From: Ohtaekwangia sp035628875
Lineage (GTDB): Bacteria > Bacteroidota > Bacteroidia > Cytophagales > Cyclobacteriaceae
Direction of reading: 5' to 3'
DNA: 64,000 bases
Assembly (NCBI GenBank): GCA_035628875.1
Contig: DASPIZ010000162.1
Coordinates: 1-64,000 of the forward strand
In this document: piece by piece, positions 9,670-18,908 of the stretch
Position numbering within the stretch: the stretch's first letter is position 1
Layout: every line of letters starts with the position of its first letter
Notes under the pieces: generated by a model
Told to the model about the DNA's origin: nothing
The model's input: only the letters and a program-made list of their open reading frames with translations
The model's database searches: none
Translations under genes and position numbers: made by a program

Positions 9670-10098
9670 ATGCTCACTTCGAAAACAAGAACGATACAAT
9701 TTGATGGAGAACATAAGCAGGATTCGCTGCTGATTGGGAATCACGGTAACGTTGAGTTTATCGCGAAGGGTGTTTTCGACCTCTCCGGTATGATCTATTC
9801 AAAAAATACAGTAGAGTTTACGTTAATAGGAAATGGCCTTATCCGGTTCACAGGCTTTTGTAAAAAAATTATTATCCATCTTGTGAAAGGAGATTGCATT
9901 TTAGATCTCAGTGAGTTAACCAGTCGGGAGGTGTGCTGTTTTTCCTTGCGGGATACTTCAAAAATTCTGGTCGGTCCAACAAAGTTAATCTCACGTGCAA
10001 ATGTGCAGGACCACGCTATATTCAATTATTCCAGCTCACCGCTTTTAAGAAGTTTTTCAATAATAGGTAATGCACGAATTGAAAAGATCAACCGTTAA
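9670..10098 (+). CDS. Hypothetical beta-rich protein
   Basis: A 142-residue protein that I do not recognise with certainty. It has no signal peptide or membrane segment. The sequence is a succession of short beta-strand-like stretches alternating with polar turns (VEFIAKGVFDLSG, VEFTLIGNGLIRF, IIIHLVKGDCILDL, ARIEKI), which suggests a right-handed beta-helix or the repetitive fold of DUF2807/GIN-type adhesin heads. That resemblance is an impression, not a match. It starts 38 bp after the hairpin of the upstream operon and is convergent with the ABC exporter, sharing a terminator with it. It could be a small scaffold or an isolated fragment of a longer adhesin. Confidence 0.6.
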   Translation: MLTSKTRTIQFDGEHKQDSLLIGNHGNVEFIAKGVFDLSGMIYSKNTVEFTLIGNGLIRFTGFCKKIIIHLVKGDCILDLSELTSREVCCFSLRDTSKILVGPTKLISRANVQDHAIFNYSSSPLLRSFSIIGNARIEKINR

Positions 10099-10135
10099 AT
10101 TTTGTTGCTTAATCTTTATCATATAGACCCTAAAA

Positions 10136-10157
10136 AAGGTGCCTTTTCAAGCACCTT
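10136..10157. terminator. Bidirectional intrinsic terminator
   Basis: AAGGTGC and GCACCTT form a 7-bp stem with an 8-nt loop between two convergent genes. Read on the minus strand, the stem runs directly into a T-run followed by AGGG, so it is a classic Rho-independent terminator for the ABC exporter gene. On the plus strand the tail is CTTCGTT, weaker. Confidence 0.75.
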
Positions 10158-10203
10158 CTTCGTTAGGTTAGATAAAAAAATGGTGTGGAGTTAGTTAAAA
10201 AAA

Positions 10204-12027
10204 TTAAAGGATCGCAGCTGTAATTACTGGTGAAGATGGCATTGGAATTACATTTCCTGTTATACTTTCCGTTTCCTGATGTTCGCAAAGTTCTTTAAAG
10301 ACGAGGCTATAGCGTCTCAGTTCTTCGAAAGGTCCCTGGTCTACTACAGATCCATTTCGAAGAATATATACATAATCAAAGTCTTTCAGGAGATGCAAGC
10401 GGTGTAATGATGATATCACGGCTTTTCCCTGGAATGAGTCAAATAGATTTTTATATACCTGTCTCTCTGTACGTGGATCGACACTGCTTGTTGGCTCATC
10501 CATCAGGACCACATCACTGCCGCGTGCGGCAAGGATACCACGTGCCAAAGCCAGACGCTGTTTTTGGCCGCCGGACAGATTTACACCTTTTTCCTGCATG
10601 TGTGTTTCAAGACCTTTCGGAAGTTGATTCACAACATCAGCAAAACAGGCAGACTCACACGCCTGCATAACTTCTTCGTCACTGAAGGGTAGTCCGAGCG
10701 TTATATTGTACCAGATGGTGTTTTCGAAAATTTCTGGTTCCTGTGGAATCAGCGTTACATTGCCGGCTATGCTTTCGAATGCGATTGAAGTTGTTCCGTT
10801 TACTACGGTTGAAGATCCTGGTGTTGGGTTGTAAAGACCACGTAGCAGTGCCAGCAATGTGCTTTTTCCACTTCCGCTTTCGCCGATTAGAGCAATACGT
10901 TGTCCTTTGGCGATTCTGATCTTCAGGTCAACCAGTCCGTTATTGCGTTGCGACTCGCCCGCAGAAATACTTCGTTTGAAATTCAATTTGTCAATATCAA
11001 TCGTTTCCCAGTCTGCAGGAAGTTTCATTTTATCTTCCGATGTATGCGATTGATCATAATCCGTTTCGATGGCCTGTACATTTTGAATGTCAGTATCGTA
11101 TTTTACGATTTGCGTGTACTGTGAAGCAATATCATTGAATACACTGGTAAACTGATTTACATAGCCGATCAATACAACCAACCCGCCAATGTAAAAGACT
11201 TCTCCAGGAACATAATTCTGGTAAATATATCCGATGGTTACTACCGCATAGATTAGCCCTACCATCATCTGTGCAGTAAACCATTTCCATTCATTGATTT
11301 TAACATTTCGTTTAAATGGCTCGGCTACGTTCGATAATTTTGCTAGGAAACTAAGTTTAATTCTTTTTTCGAGTCGCAGCGTAATTACAGTAACGATATT
11401 GGACAAGCTGTCAAACAGCGTGGAGGATACTTCATGCTCGCGTTCATTTACCTCGCGAAGGGATTGAATGAACGGCTTGTCGAACTTCCGGATGATCCAA
11501 ATCGTAAAAATTCCGATCACAACGCCAATGGCTCCGAACAGCGGAGAAAAGTATAACATAGCGGCAAACGAAAAAATGAACTTGCCGAATGAGTGCAGAT
11601 AAATGAATCCATTCTGAAAAAAGTCGCGCAATGCCGTATAGGCCTTTTGTAATTTGCTAATGGTTGATCCGCTGTGATTGTCCTGGTGCCATTTTGCCGG
11701 CAGGTGAAGTACCTTTTGATACAAGTCATCAATAAAATTTTTACTCACATGAAATGCAAGTTCTCTTTCCATCACCCGGGCAGGCCCATGAAAGCACCAT
11801 TCTACAAGACGTAGCCCGAGAAAACCTGCGACATATATCCAACCGTTCAGGATAGCGTCTGGTCCGCCTTGCTGTAGCTTGTCAACAAACCAACCATAGA
11901 ACAGCGGGTTAAGCGCGATTACAATATTCGCGGCAACGAACATCGCATAGATGATGACGAATCGTTTTTTCTCAAGCCGGGCATAATTCCAGGCTTTCCG
12001 TAAAAGCGATAGGTAGGGGTTACGCAT
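10204..12027 (-). CDS. ABC transporter, fused permease and ATPase (type I exporter)
   Basis: A 607-residue half-transporter. The ATG at 12027 (MRNPYLSLLRKAW) is preferred; an upstream frame to 12090 adds a non-conserved leader. About six membrane helices precede a nucleotide-binding domain with Walker A GESGSGKST, signature LSGGQKQRLALARG, Walker B VVLMDEPTSSVD and switch histidine in SSLHRL. It should homodimerise in the inner membrane and export a lipid, glycolipid, peptide or drug. The substrate is not evident. It is divergent from the heptose cluster across about 600 bp, so an export role for that glycan is possible but unsupported. It ends at the terminator at 10136-10157. Confidence 0.93.
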   Translation of the reverse strand: MRNPYLSLLRKAWNYARLEKKRFVIIYAMFVAANIVIALNPLFYGWFVDKLQQGGPDAILNGWIYVAGFLGLRLVEWCFHGPARVMERELAFHVSKNFIDDLYQKVLHLPAKWHQDNHSGSTISKLQKAYTALRDFFQNGFIYLHSFGKFIFSFAAMLYFSPLFGAIGVVIGIFTIWIIRKFDKPFIQSLREVNEREHEVSSTLFDSLSNIVTVITLRLEKRIKLSFLAKLSNVAEPFKRNVKINEWKWFTAQMMVGLIYAVVTIGYIYQNYVPGEVFYIGGLVVLIGYVNQFTSVFNDIASQYTQIVKYDTDIQNVQAIETDYDQSHTSEDKMKLPADWETIDIDKLNFKRSISAGESQRNNGLVDLKIRIAKGQRIALIGESGSGKSTLLALLRGLYNPTPGSSTVVNGTTSIAFESIAGNVTLIPQEPEIFENTIWYNITLGLPFSDEEVMQACESACFADVVNQLPKGLETHMQEKGVNLSGGQKQRLALARGILAARGSDVVLMDEPTSSVDPRTERQVYKNLFDSFQGKAVISSLHRLHLLKDFDYVYILRNGSVVDQGPFEELRRYSLVFKELCEHQETESITGNVIPMPSSPVITAAIL

Positions 12028-12652
12028 TGATTTTCGAGAAGGTTTTATGACACAAATGTGAAGGCTTTCGTAAGCCTGAAGAAGGTTCAAAAGTTAATTA
12101 ACTTACATACTGTTAATTATGGCAGAGGTCGTATAAAAATCGTATTAATGCGACATTATTGGTATGGGTTAATGGTCGTTTGAAGTTACGTATATACATA
12201 GCGTTGTGTTTACAATAACGACGTCAATCGCGAGGAAAAATTTCAACACTTCTCTGCCTTACTAAAACACTTCTACAGTAAACGCTTTGGTTTGATAATT
12301 TATCAGGATGCTTCATGCTTTTGAAGAATTTTTCAGTTTATGAGCGTGCGGCAAACTTCATTTTTAAGCTTTTCCAAATGTTCAAAATGTGAAATTCCCG
12401 AAAGGAACATAGCAGGAAATTCGTGTGAAGGTAATCGCACATAAACGTTGATTTGTGAAAAAAATGTAGTCCGCTATACGAAACCTTACATAAAAACTTA
12501 TGAGACATCTGTGTGGAATGTTAAAAGTGGCTGGGAAGCGAGGGAATCCCTGCCAACTATTTCAAATGGAAAAGCTGGCGCACAGGCATGTGCTCATTCC
12601 ACCCTTCGATCTTCTAAGCTAACTAATGTTTGCCGACGTAAATTTTTAACAG
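12028..12652. other. Divergent intergenic region with no gene seen
   Basis: About 625 bp separate the ABC exporter (leftward) and the heptose cluster (rightward). I find no coding frame with convincing composition, no tRNA and no long repeat. A frame at 12448-12720 runs into the glycosyltransferase gene in another frame and reads as noise. The region must hold promoters for both directions. TAATGTTTG near 12624 resembles the -7 consensus but has one extra base in the spacer. Confidence 0.5.
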
Positions 12653-14581
12653 ATGAAACGAAAAATAGCTTTTATCAGCGAGCATGCATCGCCTCTGGCA
12701 ACTCTGGGCGGAGTAGATAGCGGTGGACAGAATGTGTATGTTGGAGAACTTGCCAGACATTTGCTTACCCTTGATTATCGTATTGACATATTTACCCGCT
12801 GGGATGATCCGAAACTGCCAGGTGTCGTTTCCTGGATTCCGGGCATTCGTGTGATTCACATTAAAGCCGGCCCTGTTGAATTTATTCCAAAAGAACATTT
12901 GCTTGATCATATGGCAGAGTTCACAGATAATATGTTTGAATTTGTTCAGGCGGAAGCTAGTCCTTATGTGCTTATTCATGCAAATTTTTTCATGTCAGCA
13001 CTGGTTGCGGCTGAACTTAAGAAGAAACTCAATATACCTTTTGTGGTTACCTTTCACGCCTTGGGTGAAGTGCGTAAAATTCATCAGGGCGATAAGGATC
13101 TCTTTCCTAAGCAAAGACGTGAAATAGAAAAGCGGATTGTGCTCGAAGCGGATCATATCATCGCTGAGTGTCCGCAGGACCAGGAAGATTTGCTTAACTA
13201 CTATGACGCGATCCTTGAAAAGATTACCATCATTCCGTGCGGATTCAACGGTCATGAGTTCTATCCTTTAGACAGGTTGCTGGCCCGTATGGTACTCGAC
13301 CTGGATCCAAACGAAAACATTATCCTGCAGCTGGGCAGAATCGTTCCGCGAAAAGGTGTTGATAATGTGATCACCGCCCTCCAAAAAGTAAGGAAACGTG
13401 GCGTTTCGGCGCGGCTAATCATTGTCGGCGGAGAAAAGTCTTCCGATACAGAAGTGAATCCAGAAATGTTGCGGCTTCAGAAATTGACCCGTGACTTTGG
13501 CCTCACCGACTGTATCACCTTTACAGGCAGAAAGAACCGCGATGTGTTAAAGTATTATTATTCTGCGGCTGATATTTTTATCACTACGCCATGGTATGAA
13601 CCTTTTGGGATAACACCCTTGGAATCGATGGCGTGTGGCACGCCTGTTATTGGCGCAAATGTTGGCGGTATCAAGTATTCTGTGGAAGACGGCAAGACGG
13701 GCTTTCTTATTCCGCCGAACGATTCTGATTGCCTGGCGAGAAGAATTGAACAACTTCTTTCCGACCGCGATTTACTGACACAGATGAAGCGGAATTCGAT
13801 TCGCAGAGTAAACGCCTTGTTTACCTGGTCGCGTGTGGCTGATATGGTTGCCAATCTATATGAGAGAATCCTACTCTCCAGTCGATCCGCTATCCATAAA
13901 GAGGAACATGAATTGAGTTTTATTGAAAATAGTTTTGATCAGGCCATCGAAGCTTTTTCTAAGAGCCGTGAATTACTGAGTTTTCCGATTTTGGAGGCGT
14001 CTACAATGCTAAGCCATTGTTTTTTCAATAACCGGAAAGTGTTGGTGTGCGGAAATGGAGGAAGCGCTGCTGAAAGCCAGCATTTTGTTGCTGAACTTGT
14101 TGGAAGATTTGAGTTACCACAACGACAAGGGCTACCCGCCATTTCCTTAACTGCTGATACAACAATATTAACAGCCTGGTCGAATGATATAGGTTTTGAA
14201 GAAATATTCTCCCGACAGGTTGAGGCGTATGGACAACAGGGTGATGTGCTCTTTTGTATAAGCACCAGTGGACAGTCTCCGAATATCATTAATGCAATAC
14301 ATGCGGCCCACCGGAAAAAGATGACCTGCATCTCCCTGGGTGGTAAAGGCGGCGGTGAGATGGCACTTTATTCAAATATCAGTATTACAGTCCCATCGTA
14401 TAACACGCAACGTATTCAGGAGGTACATCTGCAGGTCTTGCATACCCTTTGTTCCTTAATTGAGGCCAATCTTTTTGGTAAGGGCGAGTTAAAGAATGGA
14501 CAAAACGGATATACAGCCACTAAATTGAATGGTGTTGATTCTTATAAGCCGGTAGTCATGTCAAATGGAATTAAGCATTAA
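12653..14581 (+). CDS. GT4 glycosyltransferase fused to GmhA-type SIS isomerase
   Basis: A 642-residue two-domain protein. Residues 1 to about 415 form a GT-B family 4 glycosyltransferase: the N-terminal motif GGVDSGGQNVYVGELAR is typical of the sucrose-phosphate-synthase/mannosyltransferase-like group, and EPFGITPLESMACGTPVIG holds the EX7E donor-binding motif. Residues from about 421 to 620 form a complete sedoheptulose-7-phosphate isomerase: CGNGGSAAESQHFVAELVGR keeps the His and Glu of E. coli GmhA (H61, E65) and QEVHLQVLH keeps the QxxxH motif containing H180. The isomerase makes D-glycero-D-manno-heptose 7-phosphate. The fusion joins the first step of heptose synthesis to a sugar transferase, and the remaining pathway genes follow directly (3 bp to gmhB). 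Confidence 0.9.
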   Translation: MKRKIAFISEHASPLATLGGVDSGGQNVYVGELARHLLTLDYRIDIFTRWDDPKLPGVVSWIPGIRVIHIKAGPVEFIPKEHLLDHMAEFTDNMFEFVQAEASPYVLIHANFFMSALVAAELKKKLNIPFVVTFHALGEVRKIHQGDKDLFPKQRREIEKRIVLEADHIIAECPQDQEDLLNYYDAILEKITIIPCGFNGHEFYPLDRLLARMVLDLDPNENIILQLGRIVPRKGVDNVITALQKVRKRGVSARLIIVGGEKSSDTEVNPEMLRLQKLTRDFGLTDCITFTGRKNRDVLKYYYSAADIFITTPWYEPFGITPLESMACGTPVIGANVGGIKYSVEDGKTGFLIPPNDSDCLARRIEQLLSDRDLLTQMKRNSIRRVNALFTWSRVADMVANLYERILLSSRSAIHKEEHELSFIENSFDQAIEAFSKSRELLSFPILEASTMLSHCFFNNRKVLVCGNGGSAAESQHFVAELVGRFELPQRQGLPAISLTADTTILTAWSNDIGFEEIFSRQVEAYGQQGDVLFCISTSGQSPNIINAIHAAHRKKMTCISLGGKGGGEMALYSNISITVPSYNTQRIQEVHLQVLHTLCSLIEANLFGKGELKNGQNGYTATKLNGVDSYKPVVMSNGIKH

Positions 14582-14584
14582 GAT

Positions 14585-15160
14585 ATGCGCAAGGCAATCT
14601 TTATAGATAAGGATGGCACGTTAATTCCTGATATTCCATATAATGTTGATCCGGATAAAATTATTTTTGAGGATGGAGTCATCGAAAGTTTAAGGAATTT
14701 TAAACGGTATGGCTATACGTTAATAATGGTCACCAACCAATCCGGTATAGCAAAAGGTTTTTTTTCGATGGAAGCTTTATCTAATCTCTTTGTTTCCCTA
14801 CAGAACCGACTGGCATTGCAAAACGTTGCACTTGATGCCATCTATTTTTGTCCACATTATCCTTGTGGAATTGTTGATAAGTATGTACTTGATTGCACTT
14901 GCCGGAAACCTAAGCCAGGCATGATATTAAAAGCTGCTTCTGAATGGAATATTGATCTTAAGCAGTCGTGGATGATAGGAGATATATTAAATGATGTTGA
15001 GGCCGGAGCCAGGGCAGGTTGTTCAACAATATTAATCGACAATGGAAATGAAACGGAGTGGCTCACAGGAGAATACCGTAAGCCGAGCCATACAGCCAAA
15101 CGCTTTGCAGAAGCCGCGGATGTTATACTTGATAAACGCCTGATTGAAAATGAAAGCTGA
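14585..15160 (+). CDS. gmhB: D-glycero-D-manno-heptose-1,7-bisphosphate 7-phosphatase
   Basis: A 191-residue HAD phosphatase that removes the 7-phosphate of heptose 1,7-bisphosphate in ADP-heptose synthesis. The nucleophile motif is FIDKDGTLIP (D8, D10), motif II is VTNQSGIA, and motif IV is IGDILNDVEAG. A zinc loop CPHYPCG followed by CTCRKPKPG (Cys, His, Cys, Cys, Cys) identifies the GmhB branch rather than histidinol phosphatase. It sits 3 bp after the GT4-GmhA gene and overlaps hldE by 11 bp, so the three are translated as one unit. No oddities seen. Confidence 0.92.
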   Translation: MRKAIFIDKDGTLIPDIPYNVDPDKIIFEDGVIESLRNFKRYGYTLIMVTNQSGIAKGFFSMEALSNLFVSLQNRLALQNVALDAIYFCPHYPCGIVDKYVLDCTCRKPKPGMILKAASEWNIDLKQSWMIGDILNDVEAGARAGCSTILIDNGNETEWLTGEYRKPSHTAKRFAEAADVILDKRLIENES

Positions 15161-16628
15161 ATACAACATCATTCAATTATTTGCTACAAAGAGAATCCTC
15201 GTCATTGGTGATTTAATATGGGATGTTTATCTGAAGGGAACCAGTTCGCGGCTTTCGCCGGAAGCACCCGTTCCCGTTGTTGATATTCATGACCGGATTG
15301 AACAGGCTGGTGGTGCGGCGAATACAGCGGTAAATGTGCGTGCGCTGGGTGCAGAGGTTATGTTTCTGTCAGTAGTTGGCGCTGACGACGAAGGGAAACG
15401 TTCCCGTATGGTGTTGAGTAGCGCTGGCATAGATACAAGCGCGCTTATTGAATCGGCTAATCGGAAAACCATTGTCAAGACAAGAGTTTTGATTGGCGTT
15501 CACACCCAGACGCGTTTTGATTCAGGAACTACGGCTACTGTGGATGATAATCTTGAAAACGAAATGATACATCTTTTGCGACAAGCCTATGCTTCCTGCG
15601 ATGCTGTTATCCTTTCGGATTATAATAAAGGTGTAATTACACCAGGTATCCTCACGGCTTTAAAGGACTTGTATCGCGAACGGCCAGTTTCTATTGCCGC
15701 TGATTCGAAACGTCTTTTGTTCTTTAAGGATCTTCATCCTGCTTTTGTAAAGCCGAATTATGAAGAAGCACTTTCCCTGGTAGGGTTTGCAACACAGGGA
15801 GATGGACGAATAACACAAATAAAATGTATGGGTAACGAGCTGTTCAAGGGTACCGGTGCTGAAATTACAGTGGTTACACTTGATAAAGAAGGCGCTGTTT
15901 TATTTGAAAAAAATAATTTTACACAGCATGTCCTGACGCCTGAGGTACATTCACCACGGGTTGCGGGGGCTGGTGACACTTTTATGGCAGCGTTTGTACT
16001 TGCTTCGATCTGTGGAGGAGCTCCCGCAACAGCTGCAAATCTGGCTTGTGCCTCAGCATCGATTGCTATAAAGAAGGAAGGAACAGCCACCTGTGCAGCT
16101 ACTGAACTAAAAGCATTCTTTATGGTCGATGAAAAGGTGATTCGCACAACAGATGCACTTGAATCACTTTGTGACTTTTATCGCCTTGAAGGGAAGCGAA
16201 TCGTTTTTACAAACGGATGTTTTGATATTTTGCATAGCGGTCATGTAAGTTATCTCAACCGTGCAAAGCGCCTTGGTGATATTTTAATAGTAGGTGTAAA
16301 TACCGATGAAAGTATCAGAAGGTTAAAAGGAGAGAAGCGACCAATAAACCCTTTACAAGATCGGATCGACGTACTCGCCGGCCTTAGTGCTGTAGATCAT
16401 GTGATACCCTTTGGAAGTGAATCGGATGATACACCAATTGAATTGATCGGGCTTGCGCGGCCAAATGTGTTTGTTAAAGGTGGTGATTATTCCCGCGATA
16501 AACTTCCGGAAGCAGAAACCGTAGAACAACATGGCGGCGAAATCGTCTTTCTATCGTTGGTTCCAGATCATTCTACGTCTAACATTATCCGGCAGATTCA
16601 TACATCAACGTCGTTAGTTACTTCTTAG
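15150..16628 (+). CDS. hldE: Bifunctional heptose-7-phosphate kinase / heptose-1-phosphate adenylyltransferase
   Basis: A 492-residue fusion of a PfkB-family kinase (about 1-320) and a nucleotidyltransferase (about 350-490). The kinase shows IGDLIWDVYLKG, AGGAANTAVNVRALG and the catalytic GAGDTF loop. The transferase shows FTNGCFDILHSGHVSYL with the HxGH motif and STSNIIRQI near the end. It phosphorylates heptose 7-phosphate at O1 and later adenylates heptose 1-phosphate to ADP-D-glycero-beta-D-manno-heptose. The start is ATG 15150, inside the end of gmhB; a TTG 6 bp upstream is less likely. With GmhA and GmhB this completes the pathway except for the HldD epimerase, which is not in the window. 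Confidence 0.94.
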   Translation: MKAEYNIIQLFATKRILVIGDLIWDVYLKGTSSRLSPEAPVPVVDIHDRIEQAGGAANTAVNVRALGAEVMFLSVVGADDEGKRSRMVLSSAGIDTSALIESANRKTIVKTRVLIGVHTQTRFDSGTTATVDDNLENEMIHLLRQAYASCDAVILSDYNKGVITPGILTALKDLYRERPVSIAADSKRLLFFKDLHPAFVKPNYEEALSLVGFATQGDGRITQIKCMGNELFKGTGAEITVVTLDKEGAVLFEKNNFTQHVLTPEVHSPRVAGAGDTFMAAFVLASICGGAPATAANLACASASIAIKKEGTATCAATELKAFFMVDEKVIRTTDALESLCDFYRLEGKRIVFTNGCFDILHSGHVSYLNRAKRLGDILIVGVNTDESIRRLKGEKRPINPLQDRIDVLAGLSAVDHVIPFGSESDDTPIELIGLARPNVFVKGGDYSRDKLPEAETVEQHGGEIVFLSLVPDHSTSNIIRQIHTSTSLVTS

Positions 16629-16639
16629 TACGAAATTAT

Positions 16640-17749
16640 ATGAGTGTTTTGAAGTGTAAGAATGTCCTTTGTGTACGATTGGACAACATGGGCGATGTAC
16701 TGATGTCTTCTCCTGCTATCCACGCGTTGAAATCACGTTTGAATTGTAAAATAACATTACTCACATCTTCACTCGGTAAACCAATAACACCTTACATACC
16801 GGTAATTGATGAGGTTATCGTATTCGACGTGCCTTGGGTAAAACTTCCTGATGAACCTTCCGATGATTTTATTCAAATGGTAAATCAACTGGAGCAAAGG
16901 CAGTTTGACGGGGCGGTTATTTTTACCGTATTTAGTCAGAGCGCACTGCCTGCTGCTATGTTGCTATACCTGGCGAAAATTCCCATACGCATCGGGTATT
17001 GTCGGGAGAATCCATATGCGTTGCTTACACACTGGATACCCGACGAAGAACCGTATACAATCATGAAGCACCAGGTGCGCCGGGACCTTGACCTCGTTAA
17101 AACGATTGGCGTTCACGTAAAAGATGAGCAGCTGGTACTGCAGCCTCCGAAATTACAACGACAGTTTACGGAACGTATATTAGAAAAATCGGGTGTTAAC
17201 ATTCATTGTCCCTGGTTAATATTTCACCCGGGAGTGAGTGAAAAGAAAAGAGAATATCCGTTTGAAAAATGGGTCGAAACGGCGAGACAAGTAATTGACG
17301 AATTGAAATTCCAGGTGGTATTTACAGGCGGAAAAGGTGAGCAGGAAGTCATCGAACAGATGCAACAGCAGATTGGAGCTGACGCCTTTTCGATAGCCGG
17401 AATGACGGATATTGGTGAATTTATATCAGTTGTATCGCAGTCCCCTGTTGTCGTCTCCGTGAATACTTCAACCGTACACATAGCCGCGGCGACGCATACC
17501 CCGGTAGTTGTATTGTATGCGTTGACCAATCCGCAACATGCACCCTGGAAGGCTCCAGGCAGGGTCCTGATCTTTGATGTGCCGGCAGAGCTGCAAAGCA
17601 AAAATGAAGTTCTTCGTTTTGTCCGCCAAAAACATTTTAATCACACTGTTCCTTTTCCGGAGCCGCGGCACATCATCAAAAATATTAAGGAATTACTGGA
17701 GCAGAATGAAACGATGACCCTGATTCCCGAAATGATCGAAATCAATTAA
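16640..17749 (+). CDS. Family 9 glycosyltransferase (heptosyltransferase-like)
   Basis: A 369-residue cytosolic GT-B enzyme of the ADP-heptose:LPS heptosyltransferase family. Family features are VRLDNMGDVLMSSPAIHALK at the N-terminus, the phosphate-binding segment FHPGVSEKKREYP in the middle and VSVNTSTVHIAAATHTPVV with the donor-site region PQHAPW. It follows hldE by 11 bp, so the likely donor is the ADP-heptose made by its neighbours. The acceptor is unknown: it might be lipid A core or another surface glycan. It overlaps the convergent GT2 gene by 8 bp. Confidence 0.88.
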   Translation: MSVLKCKNVLCVRLDNMGDVLMSSPAIHALKSRLNCKITLLTSSLGKPITPYIPVIDEVIVFDVPWVKLPDEPSDDFIQMVNQLEQRQFDGAVIFTVFSQSALPAAMLLYLAKIPIRIGYCRENPYALLTHWIPDEEPYTIMKHQVRRDLDLVKTIGVHVKDEQLVLQPPKLQRQFTERILEKSGVNIHCPWLIFHPGVSEKKREYPFEKWVETARQVIDELKFQVVFTGGKGEQEVIEQMQQQIGADAFSIAGMTDIGEFISVVSQSPVVVSVNTSTVHIAAATHTPVVVLYALTNPQHAPWKAPGRVLIFDVPAELQSKNEVLRFVRQKHFNHTVPFPEPRHIIKNIKELLEQNETMTLIPEMIEIN

Positions 17750-18710
17750 AACGCGATCCATATTTCACAATGCCATATATCCGCCAGTAAACTGATAAAA
17801 ATGGAATTACGGCGGAAGTCACAATCATTTCTGATACATGGCTTACAGACCTGGATGTTTCCTTCAATCGTTTACCAATAAATAAAGATGTGAACAATAG
17901 CCATACCGTTAATCCGGCATACATCACGGGTTTAATGCCTGTAACGAGGCCGGCAAGAAATAGTATAAAAGCGCAAACGATAATAAAATATTGCCAGGGA
18001 AATAAGGGTCGTATTTTTTCACGATACAGTTCCGGATGCCGTTTGTATAACAAGACATTGAACATACTTTTTTTTTGTTCTTTTATACTGATGCCCCAGG
18101 GTGCTTTGCGGACCGGATGAATAACAATTGCATTTTCGAGATGAATAATGGGCACCCCGCGGCGTATTAATTTAAATTGCAGGTCACTATCCTCGCGCCA
18201 GGCCATGCGAAAATCTTCATCAAAGCCGCCTGTAATTTGTAACGCAAGACGCGCACAGGCACAATTCGCCGTGACAAACTCAGCTTCTTCCAGATGTTTT
18301 GTATTTACCTCATAGTCAGTGGGTCTTTCATCGATGGGTACAATTATTTTTCCGGCGTAAGCTACTACCGGTTTCCCTTTGGATTCGTAGTCATTCCACA
18401 ATGCAGCGATCCAATCGGGATCAGGCATACAATCATCATCTGTAAACGCGATGAGTTCGCCTTTGGCATTCTGCCACCCAATATTTCTGGCTGAGGCAGG
18501 CCCCTGGTTTTGTTTCAACGTAAAAAAGCGCAGATTCTGTCTATTGAAACCAAGAAGGATATTTTCGGAGCCTTCATCCGGGCCATCAATTACTACAATG
18601 ATCTCATACGCCGCTGACGGGAATCGTTGAGCGACTAATGCTTGAATAACTTTCGAAAGCAGGTTCGCGCGTTTATATGTTGGCACGATAACCGATACTT
18701 TAATTTCCAT
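17742..18710 (-). CDS. Family 2 glycosyltransferase with C-terminal membrane segments
   Basis: A 322-residue inner-membrane GT-A glycosyltransferase. The start is ATG 18710 (MEIKVSVIVPTYKRANLL); a frame to 18767 adds a leader without family character. It shows the nucleotide-binding VPTYKR, a metal-binding DDD (FTDDDCMPDPDWI), and an ED motif (WREDSDLQFKLIRRG). Two or three hydrophobic helices lie near the C-terminus (YFIIVCAFILFLAGLVTG onward), so it works at the cytoplasmic face of the membrane. It is the only early gene of the cluster on the minus strand. Donor and acceptor are unknown. Confidence 0.88.
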   Translation of the reverse strand: MEIKVSVIVPTYKRANLLSKVIQALVAQRFPSAAYEIIVVIDGPDEGSENILLGFNRQNLRFFTLKQNQGPASARNIGWQNAKGELIAFTDDDCMPDPDWIAALWNDYESKGKPVVAYAGKIIVPIDERPTDYEVNTKHLEEAEFVTANCACARLALQITGGFDEDFRMAWREDSDLQFKLIRRGVPIIHLENAIVIHPVRKAPWGISIKEQKKSMFNVLLYKRHPELYREKIRPLFPWQYFIIVCAFILFLAGLVTGIKPVMYAGLTVWLLFTSLFIGKRLKETSRSVSHVSEMIVTSAVIPFLSVYWRIYGIVKYGSRFN

Positions 18711-18908
18711 GCAGTATTTACTCAAATTTGTATTCCATATAAAATAATTTAATACCAATGTCTTCATACCTGTGGTTCATGCATAATCAAGCCTTTGGCC
18801 TAAACGTCTGTAGAAAAATATTCGCGTGTAGACATGACGTTGTTAATCCGGACGACGACAACGAACAGGAATGTGAATTGTACTGCTTTTATGATTACGC
18901 TAAATATA

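Noticed and set aside
12028..12652. RNA gene in the long divergent intergenic region
   Set aside because: I found no cloverleaf, no conserved riboswitch-like core and no clear terminator; nothing supports a specific RNA.
12448..12720. Possible 90-residue gene upstream of the GT4-GmhA fusion
   Set aside because: It runs into the fusion gene in another frame, and its sequence is Ser/Arg-rich with no recognisable fold or family.
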